Positions 30,493-38,155 of a stretch of DNA of 64,000 nucleotides are shown one piece after another; within the stretch, counting starts at the first letter, position 1; each line of letters begins with the position of its first letter. This DNA comes from a virus. Under the pieces are notes generated by a model. The model made no database searches and was not told the origin of the DNA. It saw only the letters and a program-made list of their open reading frames with translations. The stretch is taken from positions 22,093-86,092 of IMG/VR virus record IMGVR_UViG_3300018875_000005. One strand, given 5' to 3'. The position numbers and the translations under genes were made by a program.

Positions 30493-31640
30493 TGGCATCT
30501 CCGTATCCCGACGGCGACCGGGAAAAGGTAGCGTCGAAGCTCCCGGCCGCACTCCGGCAAGAACTCAAGATCCGCACCGCCGAGCACGGCGTCGACATCC
30601 AAGACGCCGTCACCGAAGGCATCCACGCCTGGCGCGCCGACGACGGCCCGCATCCGACCGTCGACACCGCCGGCGCCGAGTCCTTCTCCACCTGGCTCCC
30701 CGCCGGCCTCTACGACTCCTTCAAGACGACCTGCACCGCCCGCGGCATCTCCTACACCCAGGGCCTAGCCCAGTCCGTCCGCCGCTGGCTGGAGACCCAC
30801 CCCTCCCCCGGCCGGCAGCCCCACACCGGACCCCAGCGCAAAATCGTCTGCAACCAGAAGGGCGGCGTGGGCAAGACCGCCATCGCCGCGGGGATCGCCC
30901 AGGCATACGCCGAGGACGGCAAGCGGGTCCTCCTCATCGACTACGACCCCCAGGGCCACCTGACCGAACAGCTCGGCATCGCCCAGATCCCGCCGGGCGA
31001 GGACAGCCTGGTGGCCCACATGTGCGCCGAGGGCAAAGCCGACCTCCGCGACCTGCTGGTCACCTTCGAAGACGAGCGCTTCGGCAAGCGGCTCCAGATA
31101 CTGCCCGCGTGCTTCGACGGGTTCCTCCTGGACGCGAAGATCGCCACTAACACCCGCATCCGGCGCCGCGAGACCACTCTGGAGCGGGCCCTGGAACCGC
31201 TGGAGGCGGACTTCGACGTCGTCGTCATCGACTGCCCGCCGTCCCTGGGTATCGCCATGGACGCCGCCATCTACTACGGCCGCCGCCGCGAGGGGGAGCC
31301 CGAAGGCGTCTCCGGCGTCATCATCCCCGTCCTCGCCGAGGACTCCTCCGCCACCGCCTACGCCATGCTCACCGAACAGATCGAATCGCTGAAGGAAGAT
31401 CTCGAGCTGGAACTGGACTACCTCGGCCTGGTGGTGAACCTGTACGACTCCCGCCGCGGGTTCGTCGCCACCTCCAGCCTCAAGCAGTGGAAGAGCCTGG
31501 GCGACCCCCCAGTCCTGGCGGTCATTGGAGACCTGAAGGAGCAGCGCGAGGCCGTCCGCATGGGCAAGCCGCTGCTGACCTACGCCCCCCACTGCGACCA
31601 GGCCGAGGCCATGCGGCAGATCGCGAGGGCCGCATCGTGA
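30492..31640 (+). CDS. parA: ParA partition ATPase with N-terminal ribbon-helix-helix modules
   Basis: A 382-residue protein. Residues 116-382 are a ParA/Soj ATPase: deviant Walker A KGGVGKTA (123-130), then RVLLIDYDPQGHLTEQLG, and the strand DFDVVVIDCPPSLG (Walker B). ParA drives segregation of ParB-bound centromeres over the nucleoid. The first 105 residues hold two RHH-like units (LPAALRQELKIRTAEHGVDI and STWLPAGLYDSFKTTCTARG), much like those in the protein at 19399. They probably bind the upstream palindromes and autoregulate the operon. The start at 30492 is supported by a TATGGT box six bases upstream; it ends in a GTGA overlap with parB. Confidence 0.9.
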   Translation: MASPYPDGDREKVASKLPAALRQELKIRTAEHGVDIQDAVTEGIHAWRADDGPHPTVDTAGAESFSTWLPAGLYDSFKTTCTARGISYTQGLAQSVRRWLETHPSPGRQPHTGPQRKIVCNQKGGVGKTAIAAGIAQAYAEDGKRVLLIDYDPQGHLTEQLGIAQIPPGEDSLVAHMCAEGKADLRDLLVTFEDERFGKRLQILPACFDGFLLDAKIATNTRIRRRETTLERALEPLEADFDVVVIDCPPSLGIAMDAAIYYGRRREGEPEGVSGVIIPVLAEDSSATAYAMLTEQIESLKEDLELELDYLGLVVNLYDSRRGFVATSSLKQWKSLGDPPVLAVIGDLKEQREAVRMGKPLLTYAPHCDQAEAMRQIARAAS

Positions 31641-32644
31641 CCGGCAAGGCCAAGCAGCTCGGCGCCTCGTCGGCGTTCGGCCGCGCCGGGACCGCCCGCA
31701 GCGCCCGCGGCCGACTCGCCGAGAAGGTCCTGGGCGGCAGCGACGACGGGCCGACCCGTCTCGCTCTCCACCTGCTCAGCCACAACCCGGACAACCCGCG
31801 TGACTCCCTGCCCGACGTCACCGAGCTGGCCGCGTCCCTACGGGACCACGGGCAGAAGTCCGCGGTGACCATCATGTCCCGCGAGGCGTATCTGGCGGCC
31901 AACCCCGGCCGCGAGGACGAACTCGAACCGCGGGCGGAGTACGTCGTCATCGACGGCAACTGCCGCCTGGCCGCCGCCCGGCAGGCCGGCCTGTCCTCAC
32001 TGCGGGTCATGATGGACGAGTCCCTGGGCGGCGACCCGGACGAGCTGCTGGAGTCCGCGCTGGTGGCCAACATCCACCGCCAGGACCTGGCCCCCCTGGA
32101 CGAGGCGCGGGCGCTGAAGAAGCTGCTGGAAGTGCACGGCACTCAGGAGAAGCTGGCCAAGCGGCTGCACCGCTCCCAGGGCTGGGTCTCCCAGCGGCTG
32201 GCGCTGCTGTCCCTGACGCCCGAGCTGCAAAAGCGCCTCGAGGCCGGGGAGGAGCCGGTAGACCTGCTGCGCGCGGTGGGGAAGAAGCCGCCGGAGCGGC
32301 AGGAAGAGGAACTGGCGCGGCTGAAGGAGGAACGGACCCGGAAGCAGACTGCGAGGCAGGCGGCGAAGCAGTCCGGGGAAGACGGCCATTACGGCGTAAT
32401 GAGGAGGAAGGCGCGCCCGGCCGCGTCTCCCGTTCCCGCGACCGGGGAAACCCCGCCTCCACCGGTCCCGCCGGCTCAAGCCGAGCCGCCTGCCCCGCCG
32501 GCCCCGACTGGAGCGGCTGGAACGGAACCGCGGCGGGTGACGGTGACACTGCCGCTGCACGACCCCGGGGCGGTGTGCCTGATCCTGCGCGAGCGGATGG
32601 AGCCCGAGGCGTTGCAGACCCTCATCAAGCTCCTCACCCAGTAG
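31637..32644 (+). CDS. parB: ParB-family centromere-binding protein
   Basis: A 335-residue protein coupled to parA by GTGA. The N-terminal CTPase-type ParB domain is recognisable: LSHNPDNPRDSLPDVTELAA (residues about 47-66), AEYVVIDGNCRLAAARQAGL (99-118), and ESALVANIHRQDLAPLDEAR. An HTH follows (KLAKRLHRSQGWVSQRLALL). The C-terminus is a Pro/Ala-rich linker and a short dimerisation-like end. ParB binds parS, spreads and stimulates ParA. A third parS-like core (32387-32401) lies within its own coding sequence. Recognition of that palindrome is an inference. Confidence 0.9.
   Translation: MTGKAKQLGASSAFGRAGTARSARGRLAEKVLGGSDDGPTRLALHLLSHNPDNPRDSLPDVTELAASLRDHGQKSAVTIMSREAYLAANPGREDELEPRAEYVVIDGNCRLAAARQAGLSSLRVMMDESLGGDPDELLESALVANIHRQDLAPLDEARALKKLLEVHGTQEKLAKRLHRSQGWVSQRLALLSLTPELQKRLEAGEEPVDLLRAVGKKPPERQEEELARLKEERTRKQTARQAAKQSGEDGHYGVMRRKARPAASPVPATGETPPPPVPPAQAEPPAPPAPTGAAGTEPRRVTVTLPLHDPGAVCLILRERMEPEALQTLIKLLTQ
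32387..32401. promoter_or_regulatory. parS-like palindrome 3, inside parB
   Basis: CATTACGGCGTAATG, the 15-bp core of the two sites upstream of parA. It lies in the linker-coding part of parB, where the amino-acid sequence (HYGVM) is unlikely to be constrained, so the palindrome itself is probably selected. Confidence 0.75.
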
Positions 32645-32949
32645 GGAGCGCCCCGCATACGGGGGTTTGCGGGTGTTTGGGTTCACCCGTTCGGGTGACG
32701 CCCTGGCATATGCCTTCCCTATACACACAGTTCTGCGGCACCGTGGACACGTCGCCGATTCCCTACGGGTCGGCGACGCCGGGCACGGGGGAGCGGCATC
32801 CGGTGGTCTCACAGCCCCTGGGGGTTGTGGCGCGCACAGCAGCCCTCGGGGCTGTGTTCGCAGCCCACCCGCCGCCTCCCGGCCCGCGCGGACCTCGCCC
32901 TCCTCCGCGCCCCTACCTGCGTGACCGGAACCGGGGCTAGACTGGCCGC

Positions 32950-33031
32950 ATCTGACGGGCCTGCCCGTGAGGTCACCGCCCCCGCCGGAGTCGTTGTCGG
33001 CAAACTCCGCTCCGGCCCGGGGGCGTTTTTT
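32950..33031 (+). ncRNA. Candidate small RNA of about 80 nt
   Basis: TAGACT at 32938-32943 could be a -10 box with a start near 32950. The predicted transcript has a short ACGGGC/GCCCGT hairpin and then a classical terminator: CGCCCCCGCCGGAG pairing with CTCCGGCCCGGGGGCG, followed by six T (33026-33031). T-runs are rare in this window, which makes this terminator stand out. The upstream promoter is weak at -35, so expression is uncertain. Confidence 0.38.
32977..33031 (+). terminator. Rho-independent terminator with T6
   Basis: A long G+C stem beginning CGCCCCCG and closing CGGGGGCG, followed by TTTTTT at 33026-33031. It is either the end of the candidate small RNA or of a read-through transcript from parB. 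Confidence 0.82.
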
Positions 33032-33299
33032 ACTGCCCGCCCCTGCGCCACGCTCGGGACGACTTAGGGCGCACTTACCTATGCGGGGGCGCCCACAGGG
33101 CGTACGATCACCGAAAACACAACCTGTGGCCAAAACACGACCCCGAAATTGGACACCGAGGGTCATGTTGGCGCCAAATCGTAAGCGGAGTCTCACTCTG
33201 CGGCACCAACGGTGGCACAGTGAGGCCCACCGGCCCCGGGCCGCCGGCAGCCCGCGCGCCGCACCCCTTCCCTACGCGCCGGCCCGAGCGGAGACGCCC

Positions 33300-33665
33300 A
33301 TGCCCGGAGACCCGGCAGGCCCCACCCCGCCGCACACCCCCAACGTCGTCCCCCTGTGCCCCCACCGCCGCGCCGCCGCCTCCTCCCGCCCCGCCGGCGA
33401 CTGCGGCACCCCCCGGGAACCCGACGCCCCCGCGGCCCCCGCCGAAACCCCCGAGGCGATCCTCACCCAGACCATCCAGGCCCTCTACCTCCACCGCGGC
33501 CGGTCCCTGACCGACCCCGACACCGCCGAGGCGTACGACATCGCCCTGGAGGCCGCCCTCGTCATGGTCGACGCCGTCTTCGTCCAGGGCCACATGGGAA
33601 ACGACGCCCACCACCGGCTGCGGCACATGGTCACCGCCGCCCGCCGCGTCCCCGACCTGCTCTAA
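33300..33665 (+). CDS. Small protein of unknown function
   Basis: A 121-residue protein. I set the start at ATG 33300 (GCGGAGACGCCC upstream). The first half is Pro/Ala-rich with CPHRRAAASS, and the second half is helical (EAILTQTIQALYLHRGRSLT; AYDIALEAALVMVDAVFVQG). No family recognised. It is followed by a symmetrical terminator at 33679. Confidence 0.66.
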   Translation: MPGDPAGPTPPHTPNVVPLCPHRRAAASSRPAGDCGTPREPDAPAAPAETPEAILTQTIQALYLHRGRSLTDPDTAEAYDIALEAALVMVDAVFVQGHMGNDAHHRLRHMVTAARRVPDLL

Positions 33666-33678
33666 ACCGGCCACCAGC

Positions 33679-33705
33679 GGGAAAAGGCAGACGCTGCCTT
33701 TTCCC
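33679..33705. terminator. Bidirectional terminator
   Basis: Perfect 12-bp stem GGGAAAAGGCAG / CTGCCTTTTCCC with an ACG loop. It has A- and T-runs on both strands and lies 14 bases after the stop at 33665. Confidence 0.8.
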
Positions 33706-33714
33706 TACGAGTCG

Positions 33715-33743
33715 TTCACGATCGAACCACTCTGTGCCACGAT
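33715..33743 (+). promoter_or_regulatory. Candidate promoter of the Zn-ribbon gene
   Basis: TTCACG (33715-33720), a 17-bp spacer and CACGAT (33738-33743). Transcription would begin near 33750, so the in-frame ATG at 33742 cannot be the start and 33853 is preferred. Confidence 0.45.
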
Positions 33744-33852
33744 GAGTACTGTCCGGATCACCCGGCAGCTCATCATCCGGCCCCGGCGCGCGCCCCGCAG
33801 CACCCCAGTACCGCGCTCCGCGCCCCTCGGGCCACCTCGTGGAGGGGACGCC

Positions 33853-34401
33853 ATGGGAGCAGACGACACCGCCCACACCGCCGCAGCCCGACTGCGCCTC
33901 CTCGTCAACGAGTTCACCACGCCCCGCCGCACCGGCGGGGCCGCCGAGAGTCCGGTGCCGCGGCAGCTCCCCACTCAGCCCTCCACCCCGGTGGACCTCG
34001 GCATGCTGGACTACGTGCAGCGCCAGATCGGCGAGATCATCGACCACACCCGGCAGGCCGCCCCCGATGCCGGGCCGCCGCCGGCGGACGTAGTCGACTC
34101 CTACCGGTGGATGCGGGACCACACCGCCCATGCCGCCCCCGAGCAGCGCCTGGCCCGGGACGCCATGATGGAGCGGCACAGCCTGGAGCACGCGCTGGCG
34201 ATGGGCGACACCAGCGTCATACGCAGGATCACCTGCCCCCGCTGCCACTGCTGGAGCCTGTTCTGGCAGTCCGCCCGCAGGGTCGCGGCGTGCGTCAACC
34301 GCCGCTGCCTCGACCGCGGACGCCCCTCGCTGTGGACGCTCCGTCAATTGGCGGAATATCGCGTGCAGAAGCGGGCAGTGGCCTCTCGTACCGCAACTTA
34401 A
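33853..34401 (+). CDS. Zinc-ribbon protein of unknown function
   Basis: A 182-residue protein from ATG 33853 with GGAGGGG upstream. The N-terminal two-thirds is helical (DTAHTAAARLRLLVNEFTTP; DYVQRQIGEIIDHTRQ). The C-terminal part has CPRCHCWSLFWQSARRVAAC and VNRRC, a four-Cys zinc ribbon, followed by a Trp/Arg-rich end. Such ribbons often bind nucleic acid. It is monocistronic, with its own promoter. No named family. Confidence 0.7.
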   Translation: MGADDTAHTAAARLRLLVNEFTTPRRTGGAAESPVPRQLPTQPSTPVDLGMLDYVQRQIGEIIDHTRQAAPDAGPPPADVVDSYRWMRDHTAHAAPEQRLARDAMMERHSLEHALAMGDTSVIRRITCPRCHCWSLFWQSARRVAACVNRRCLDRGRPSLWTLRQLAEYRVQKRAVASRTAT

Positions 34402-34489
34402 GCCGCGCCGAGCGAGTCCAAGTAAGCGGGTACGCGCCACCCGTACAATCGCATAACGGAACAATCCTGCACGAGTCCCCACCTCTGTC

Positions 34490-34792
34490 GTGCGGTCACA
34501 ACCCCTCATCGGCGTCGTTGCTGCGAGCGTCGCCGCCGAGCCCATGGGAGCCCTCACCGTGGCCACACCGCATCTACCCGAGGACGCCTACGAACTCGTC
34601 ACCGTGGAGGAGGCATCCGCACTGACACAGCCGACCGAGTACCCAGTGTCTGAGCGCACCGTCAGACGGTGGGTGACCGAGAAGGGCCTGCGCCGGGTCC
34701 GGCTCGGCGATCGTGGCGCGTACCGCATCTCGTACACCGACCTGCTGGAGGTGCAGCGGGACGCGGCCCGCCGCGCCGGCCTCAATCCGTAG
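34490..34792 (+). CDS. Excisionase-like HTH protein
   Basis: About 100 residues from GTG 34490 (ATG 34544 and GTG 34559 are in-frame alternatives). The core is a MerR/excisionase-type HTH: YPVSERTVRRWVTEKGLRRV, then RLGDRGAYRISYTDLLEVQR as wing and helix. It ends just before a strong terminator. A TACAAT box lies at 34444-34449. It may act as a directionality factor or as a regulator of the operon that starts at 34.9 kb; sequence alone does not tell. Confidence 0.75.
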   Translation: MRSQPLIGVVAASVAAEPMGALTVATPHLPEDAYELVTVEEASALTQPTEYPVSERTVRRWVTEKGLRRVRLGDRGAYRISYTDLLEVQRDAARRAGLNP

Positions 34793-34810
34793 TACCTGCT
34801 CGTAAGCCCT

Positions 34811-34852
34811 GCCCTGCCCTGCCGGACCCTGACCGGCGGGGCAGGGCTTTTC
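34811..34852 (+). terminator. Rho-independent terminator
   Basis: A 15-bp stem (GCCCTGCCCTGCCGG with CCGGCGGGGCAGGGC, one G-U pair) around ACCCTGA, followed by TTTT. It isolates the HTH gene from the operator-controlled operon to the right. Confidence 0.85.
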
Positions 34853-34865
34853 CGTATCCCCATAC

Positions 34866-34898
34866 GTATTGCGTACGCACTACTAACGGGGGTATGGT
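34866..34898 (+). promoter_or_regulatory. Operator site 3 with promoter of the 34.9-40.9 kb operon
   Basis: The 18-bp operator GTATTGCGTACGCACTAC spans 34866-34883. It is followed after exactly 9 nt by TATGGT (34893-34898). TTGCGT at 34869-34874, within the operator, is an 18-bp-spaced -35. A bound repressor would cover the -35. The arrangement is nearly identical base for base at 41511-41543. Confidence 0.85.
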
Positions 34899-34914
34899 GG
34901 CAGGGCCGACAACG

Positions 34915-34941
34915 GGACGGCCCCGCCACCAGGGGCCGTCC
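34915..34941 (+). promoter_or_regulatory. 5'-leader hairpin
   Basis: Perfect 10-bp stem GGACGGCCCC / GGGGCCGTCC around GCCACCA, between the site-3 promoter and the ribosome-binding site GAAAGAGG of the first gene. It may be an attenuator or an mRNA stabiliser. A similar leader architecture is seen at 25279 and 59700. Confidence 0.55.
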
Positions 34942-34967
34942 GGAGTACCTGCCGAAAGAGGCTCGCC

Positions 34968-35330
34968 ATGACCGCCATCCTCGAACCCCCGGTCACCACC
35001 ACCGCCACCGCGCCCGCGGCCCGCGTCCTCTACCGCGACCTCACCCCCGCCCAGCGCACCGCCTGGCACACCGCCGAGACCAAGGCCCACGAGGCCGCGC
35101 GGCGGCGCAGCATCACCGGCATCCTCACCGCCTGGGCCGTCGCCGCCGCCGCCCTGAACGTCGCCCTGTCCGACGGCGGCGAACTCGCCGAATGCGGCTG
35201 CCCCGAGCAGGGCTGCGACTGCGACGCCATCTACGACGCCGCCACCGGCGCCGAGACCGTCGACACCGTCGGCGGCGTGCAGACCCCGATCTGTTCCGCC
35301 TGCTGGAGCGAGCACCCCCCGGCCGACTGA
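34968..35330 (+). CDS. First early-operon gene; small Cys-rich protein
   Basis: A 120-residue protein with GAAAGAGG before the ATG. A helical middle with GILTAWAVAAAALNVALSDG is weakly hydrophobic. The C-terminal half has ECGCPEQGCDCDAIYD and PICSACWSEH, i.e. several Cys pairs for zinc. It is the leading gene under operator site 3. Function unknown. Confidence 0.7.
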   Translation: MTAILEPPVTTTATAPAARVLYRDLTPAQRTAWHTAETKAHEAARRRSITGILTAWAVAAAALNVALSDGGELAECGCPEQGCDCDAIYDAATGAETVDTVGGVQTPICSACWSEHPPAD

Positions 35331-35350
35331 CCAGCCGGCACCCCTAGAGC

Positions 35351-35415
35351 GCCAGCCCGGCCCCGGTCGAGCACCCGCATCCCCGGCGGCAGTAGCACCC
35401 GCCGGCCGGGCTGGC
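35351..35415. repeat. 12-bp inverted repeat in an operon spacer
   Basis: GCCAGCCCGGCC (35351-35362) and its complement (35404-35415) enclose a 41-nt loop in the 136-bp gap between two early genes. It could modulate read-through. Confidence 0.55.
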
Positions 35416-35466
35416 ACCAACCCGCCTTCTTCCCGCACCACCCGACACCGCACCCGGGAGACCGCC

Positions 35467-35898
35467 ATGCCCGAAACCGCCCGCATCCTCCGCGCCGCCG
35501 CCCAAAACCTCACCTGGCGCGGACTCCACACCGGCGACCAGTTCGCCTCCCCCACCGGCGCCCTCGACGTCTGCGCCGCCATCTACACCGCCGCCCACGG
35601 CACGATCCCGCACGAGTTCCACACCGACGAGGTCGCCTCCATCGCCCTCATCGAGGCCAGCGCCCCCGCCATGGCCGCCATCCGGGCCGTCTCCGCCTCC
35701 CTGGAGAGCGAGCCCTGCACCACCGAAATCTGCCCCGGCCACGAGGTGCCCGACTACATCGAGCACGTCTCCAACTGGGCCGCCACCGCCCCCATCAACC
35801 ACACCGAGCCGCCGACCGAGTCCGAGGTCATCGGCCGCCTCTACCGGCTCTCCCACCAGCTCGCCGCCACCGTCCCGCCCCAGCGGCCCGCCGCCTGA
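35467..35898 (+). CDS. DUF6197-like protein
   Basis: A 143-residue protein that opens ARILRAAAQNLTWRGLHTGD and continues ALDVCAAIYTAAHG. This resembles the pattern of DUF6197 proteins of Streptomyces phages (a repeated helical RAA...W... unit followed by a VCAxGA-like strand), but the match is imperfect. The C-terminal half contains CTTEICPGHEVPDYIEHVSN, possibly a metal site. It belongs to the operator-3 operon. Function unknown. Confidence 0.66.
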   Translation: MPETARILRAAAQNLTWRGLHTGDQFASPTGALDVCAAIYTAAHGTIPHEFHTDEVASIALIEASAPAMAAIRAVSASLESEPCTTEICPGHEVPDYIEHVSNWAATAPINHTEPPTESEVIGRLYRLSHQLAATVPPQRPAA

Positions 35899-35937
35899 CC
35901 ACCCGCCCGCCCCACGACACCGACCGGAGCACCCGCC

Positions 35938-36279
35938 ATGACCACCACGACCATCGCCCGCGCCCACGGCACCAACGACCGCCCCGACGCCTTCTACGCC
36001 GGCTACGCCGACGCCTACGACGAGCACCAGCCCGACACCACGCTCGACATGCTGTCCGCCCGCCTGGAGACGTTCCTGGACAACCTGACGCCGAACAGCC
36101 CGGACGCCTTCCACTACCTGCTCGGCTACAGCGCCGCCTACGTGCAGATGAAGCTGGGCGAGGAGGCGGTCGTCGAGGCCGAGGAGACGCTGGCCTACGA
36201 GGACCGCGCCGCGCAGCACCGCGCCCAGGCCTCCGCCGAGATCGCTGCCTACCGCGCCGAGGCCGGTGAGGACCGGTGA
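35938..36279 (+). CDS. Acidic helical protein
   Basis: A 113-residue protein with an ACCGGAGCACCCGCC leader. It has a Tyr/Asp-rich stretch (FYAGYADAYDEHQPDTTLDM) and a long C-terminal helix (EEAVVEAEETLAYEDRAAQH). No cysteine, signal or membrane features. Coupled by GTGA to the next gene. Unrecognised. Confidence 0.66.
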   Translation: MTTTTIARAHGTNDRPDAFYAGYADAYDEHQPDTTLDMLSARLETFLDNLTPNSPDAFHYLLGYSAAYVQMKLGEEAVVEAEETLAYEDRAAQHRAQASAEIAAYRAEAGEDR

Positions 36280-36695
36280 GCACCGTCTACATCACCCGCG
36301 GCCGGAAGTACCACACCGACGAGAAGTGCCCCCTCATGGTCGGCGGCGAGATGCTGTGGGACTTCGACAGTGAGGACTGGTGCCACATCGCCGGGTCCTA
36401 CCGGCGAACCGCCCCCACCGCGTGGTACGCGGCAGCCTGCGGCAAGCTTCCCTGCCTCGGCTGCGTCCCCGACGAACTGCGCGCCTTCCCGCCACTGCAC
36501 GGCCAGACCTTCGGTCACAAGCCGGTCAGCTTCTTCGGCGGCTCGCTCGTCTGTGCCCGCTGTGAGCAGACAGCATCCCAATCCTGGATCGACGAGTTCG
36601 ACACCCCGCACTACCGCAGTTGGTCCGAGCCCGTCCCGTGGCCCTGCACCAGCGCGATCGTCCTCGGCCTGGTCGAGCGGGGTGAGGACCGGTGA
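36276..36695 (+). CDS. Zinc-binding protein of unknown function
   Basis: A 139-residue protein (GTG start, GTGA overlaps on both sides). Cys/His residues occur in HTDEKCPLM, CHIAGS, AACGKLPCLGCVPDE and LVCARCEQT, so two zinc ribbons are plausible. The N-terminus (MSTVYITRGRKYHTDEKCPL) is typical of a widespread actinophage group whose function is unknown. Confidence 0.7.
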   Translation: MSTVYITRGRKYHTDEKCPLMVGGEMLWDFDSEDWCHIAGSYRRTAPTAWYAAACGKLPCLGCVPDELRAFPPLHGQTFGHKPVSFFGGSLVCARCEQTASQSWIDEFDTPHYRSWSEPVPWPCTSAIVLGLVERGEDR

Positions 36696-37102
36696 GCGCC
36701 CGCATCCTGCCCCTGCGCCCCCGCCGCGGCGTCGACCTCACCAAGACCCCCGAGCAGTGCTGGCACGAGCCCCACAACTACCCGGACCTCCGCGAACACG
36801 CCGCCACCGCCGCCCTGGTCGCTGGCTCCCTGGGCTTTGACGCCCCCTTCCAGAGGTGGACCGGCCTGTCCGACGGCCGCGCCATCTGCCTCCTGCCCGG
36901 CGGCACCCGCCTCCTCTACACCCCCACCCGCACCTCGTCCGGGTCCAGCCTCACCGCCTACCGGCTCTGCGACCGCGGCTGCTGGCACGCCCAGGCCGTG
37001 CCCACCCCCGACCACCTGGCCGCCCTCACCAGCACCACGCCCGTGTGCGACGCGCACATCCCCCACCTGACCCTCATCCCCAGCGGAGGCACCGTCGCAT
37101 GA
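36692..37102 (+). CDS. Small protein of unknown function
   Basis: A 136-residue protein (GTGA overlap upstream, ATGA downstream). It is beta-rich with GRAICLLPGGTRLLYTPTRT and a Cys pair in RLCDRGCWHAQ. No family recognised. Part of the operator-3 operon. Confidence 0.66.
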   Translation: MSARILPLRPRRGVDLTKTPEQCWHEPHNYPDLREHAATAALVAGSLGFDAPFQRWTGLSDGRAICLLPGGTRLLYTPTRTSSGSSLTAYRLCDRGCWHAQAVPTPDHLAALTSTTPVCDAHIPHLTLIPSGGTVA

Positions 37103-37410
37103 CCTCCTCCCACGACCCGGCCTACGTCGCCGCCCTCGCCGACCAGCTCCAGCACGCCACCGAGTTCCGCGTCCCCTGCGGCCAAGACCCCGACCTCCTC
37201 GTCATCCGCGACCCCGACGGAGACGGCTGGGCCATCGCCGACAGCGCCGACCCGGAGCAGGTGTGGCTCGGCACCTGGTGGACCTTCCGCAGCCACCCCG
37301 CCTGCGACAACCCCTACCGCTTCACCCGCGAGCAAGCCCTCACCGAGGCCCTGCGCCTCGCCAACCGCCCCGTCTACCAGCCCATCAAGGAGAACCCCAG
37401 CCATGGCTGA
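37099..37410 (+). CDS. Small protein of unknown function
   Basis: A 103-residue protein from ATG 37099 (ATGA overlap). It includes DPDLLVIRDPDGDGWAIADS and a Trp-rich GTWWTFRSHPACDNPYRFTR. A single domain with beta strands then helix is likely. It overlaps the DUF5131 gene by 8 bases. Unrecognised. Confidence 0.65.
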   Translation: MTSSHDPAYVAALADQLQHATEFRVPCGQDPDLLVIRDPDGDGWAIADSADPEQVWLGTWWTFRSHPACDNPYRFTREQALTEALRLANRPVYQPIKENPSHG

Positions 37411-38155
37411 CCAGAGCGCCATCGAATGGACCGAGGCCACCTGGAACCCCACCACCGGATGCGACCGCATCTCGGCCGGCTGTGACAACTGTTATGCCCT
37501 GACCCTGGCCAAACGGCTGAAGGCGATGGGCTCACCGAAGTACCAGAACGACGGCGACTCTCGTACCTCCGGTCCCGGCTTCGGCGTCACCACCCACTCG
37601 GACGCGCTGGACGTGCCCTACGGCTGGAAGAGTCCACGGACGGTGTTCGTCAACTCCATGTCGGACCTGTTCCACGCCCGCGTTCCGCTGGCGTTCGTCC
37701 GCCAGGTCTTCGCCGTCATGGCCGACACCCCGCAGCACACCTACCAGGTGCTCACCAAGCGGGCCCGCCGGCTGCGGCAGATCGCCCACCTCCTGGAGTG
37801 GCCGCCCAATCTGTGGATGGGCGTTTCGGTCGAGTCCGAGACCGAACTCTCCAGAGTGGACGACCTGCGGCAGGTTCCGGCCGCAGTGCGGTTCCTGTCC
37901 TGCGAGCCGCTGCTGGGACCGCTGACAGGGCTGGACCTCACCGGGATCGGCTGGGTCATCGTCGGCGGCGAGTCCGGCCCCAAGGCCCGACCCATGGACC
38001 TGGGCTGGGCGTCACAGGTCGTCCGGCAGTGTCAGCGGTCCCAGGTCCCCGTGTTCATGAAGCAGCTCGGCTCCCGCTGGGGCAAGCCGCACAAGGACAT
38101 CGACCAGTTCCCGGTCGGCCTCCGCGTCCGCCAGTTCCCGCAGGAGGCCCGCTGA
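37403..38155 (+). CDS. DUF5131 (phage Gp37/Gp68) family protein
   Basis: A 250-residue protein with the DUF5131 start IEWTEATWNPTTGCDRISAG and a CX6CX2C cluster (C20, C27, C30), which could bind an iron-sulfur cluster in radical-SAM style. Family blocks follow: TVFVNSMSDLFH, YQVLTKRARRL, PNLWMGVSVE, RFLSCEPLLGP, WVIVGGESGPKARPM and PVFMKQLGS. DUF5131 is widespread in phages; it has a TIM-barrel-like layout and no firmly established role. It is in the operator-3 early operon, next to small Zn-ribbon genes. Confidence 0.92.
   Translation: MADQSAIEWTEATWNPTTGCDRISAGCDNCYALTLAKRLKAMGSPKYQNDGDSRTSGPGFGVTTHSDALDVPYGWKSPRTVFVNSMSDLFHARVPLAFVRQVFAVMADTPQHTYQVLTKRARRLRQIAHLLEWPPNLWMGVSVESETELSRVDDLRQVPAAVRFLSCEPLLGPLTGLDLTGIGWVIVGGESGPKARPMDLGWASQVVRQCQRSQVPVFMKQLGSRWGKPHKDIDQFPVGLRVRQFPQEAR

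Larger units (their letters stand above)
32645..33299. other. Structured non-coding region downstream of parB
   Basis: About 655 bases with no convincing gene but many inverted repeats. These are TCACCCGTTCGGGTGA (32683-32698), GGCATATGCC (32705-32714), a GTCGCCGA/TCGGCGAC stem (32751-32777), tandem CACAGCCCC/GGGGTTGTG-type hairpins near 32810-32865, and a strong terminator at 32977-33031. TTGGCGCCAA lies at 33168-33177. AT-richer patches near 32710-32735 and 33105-33185 stand out. Candidate roles are an origin, a centromere annex or a regulatory RNA locus. Confidence 0.6.

Noticed and set aside
32683-32698. Possible tRNA T-arm (GTTCACCCGTTCGGG)
   Set aside because: No acceptor, D or anticodon arms could be found; it is a simple palindrome.
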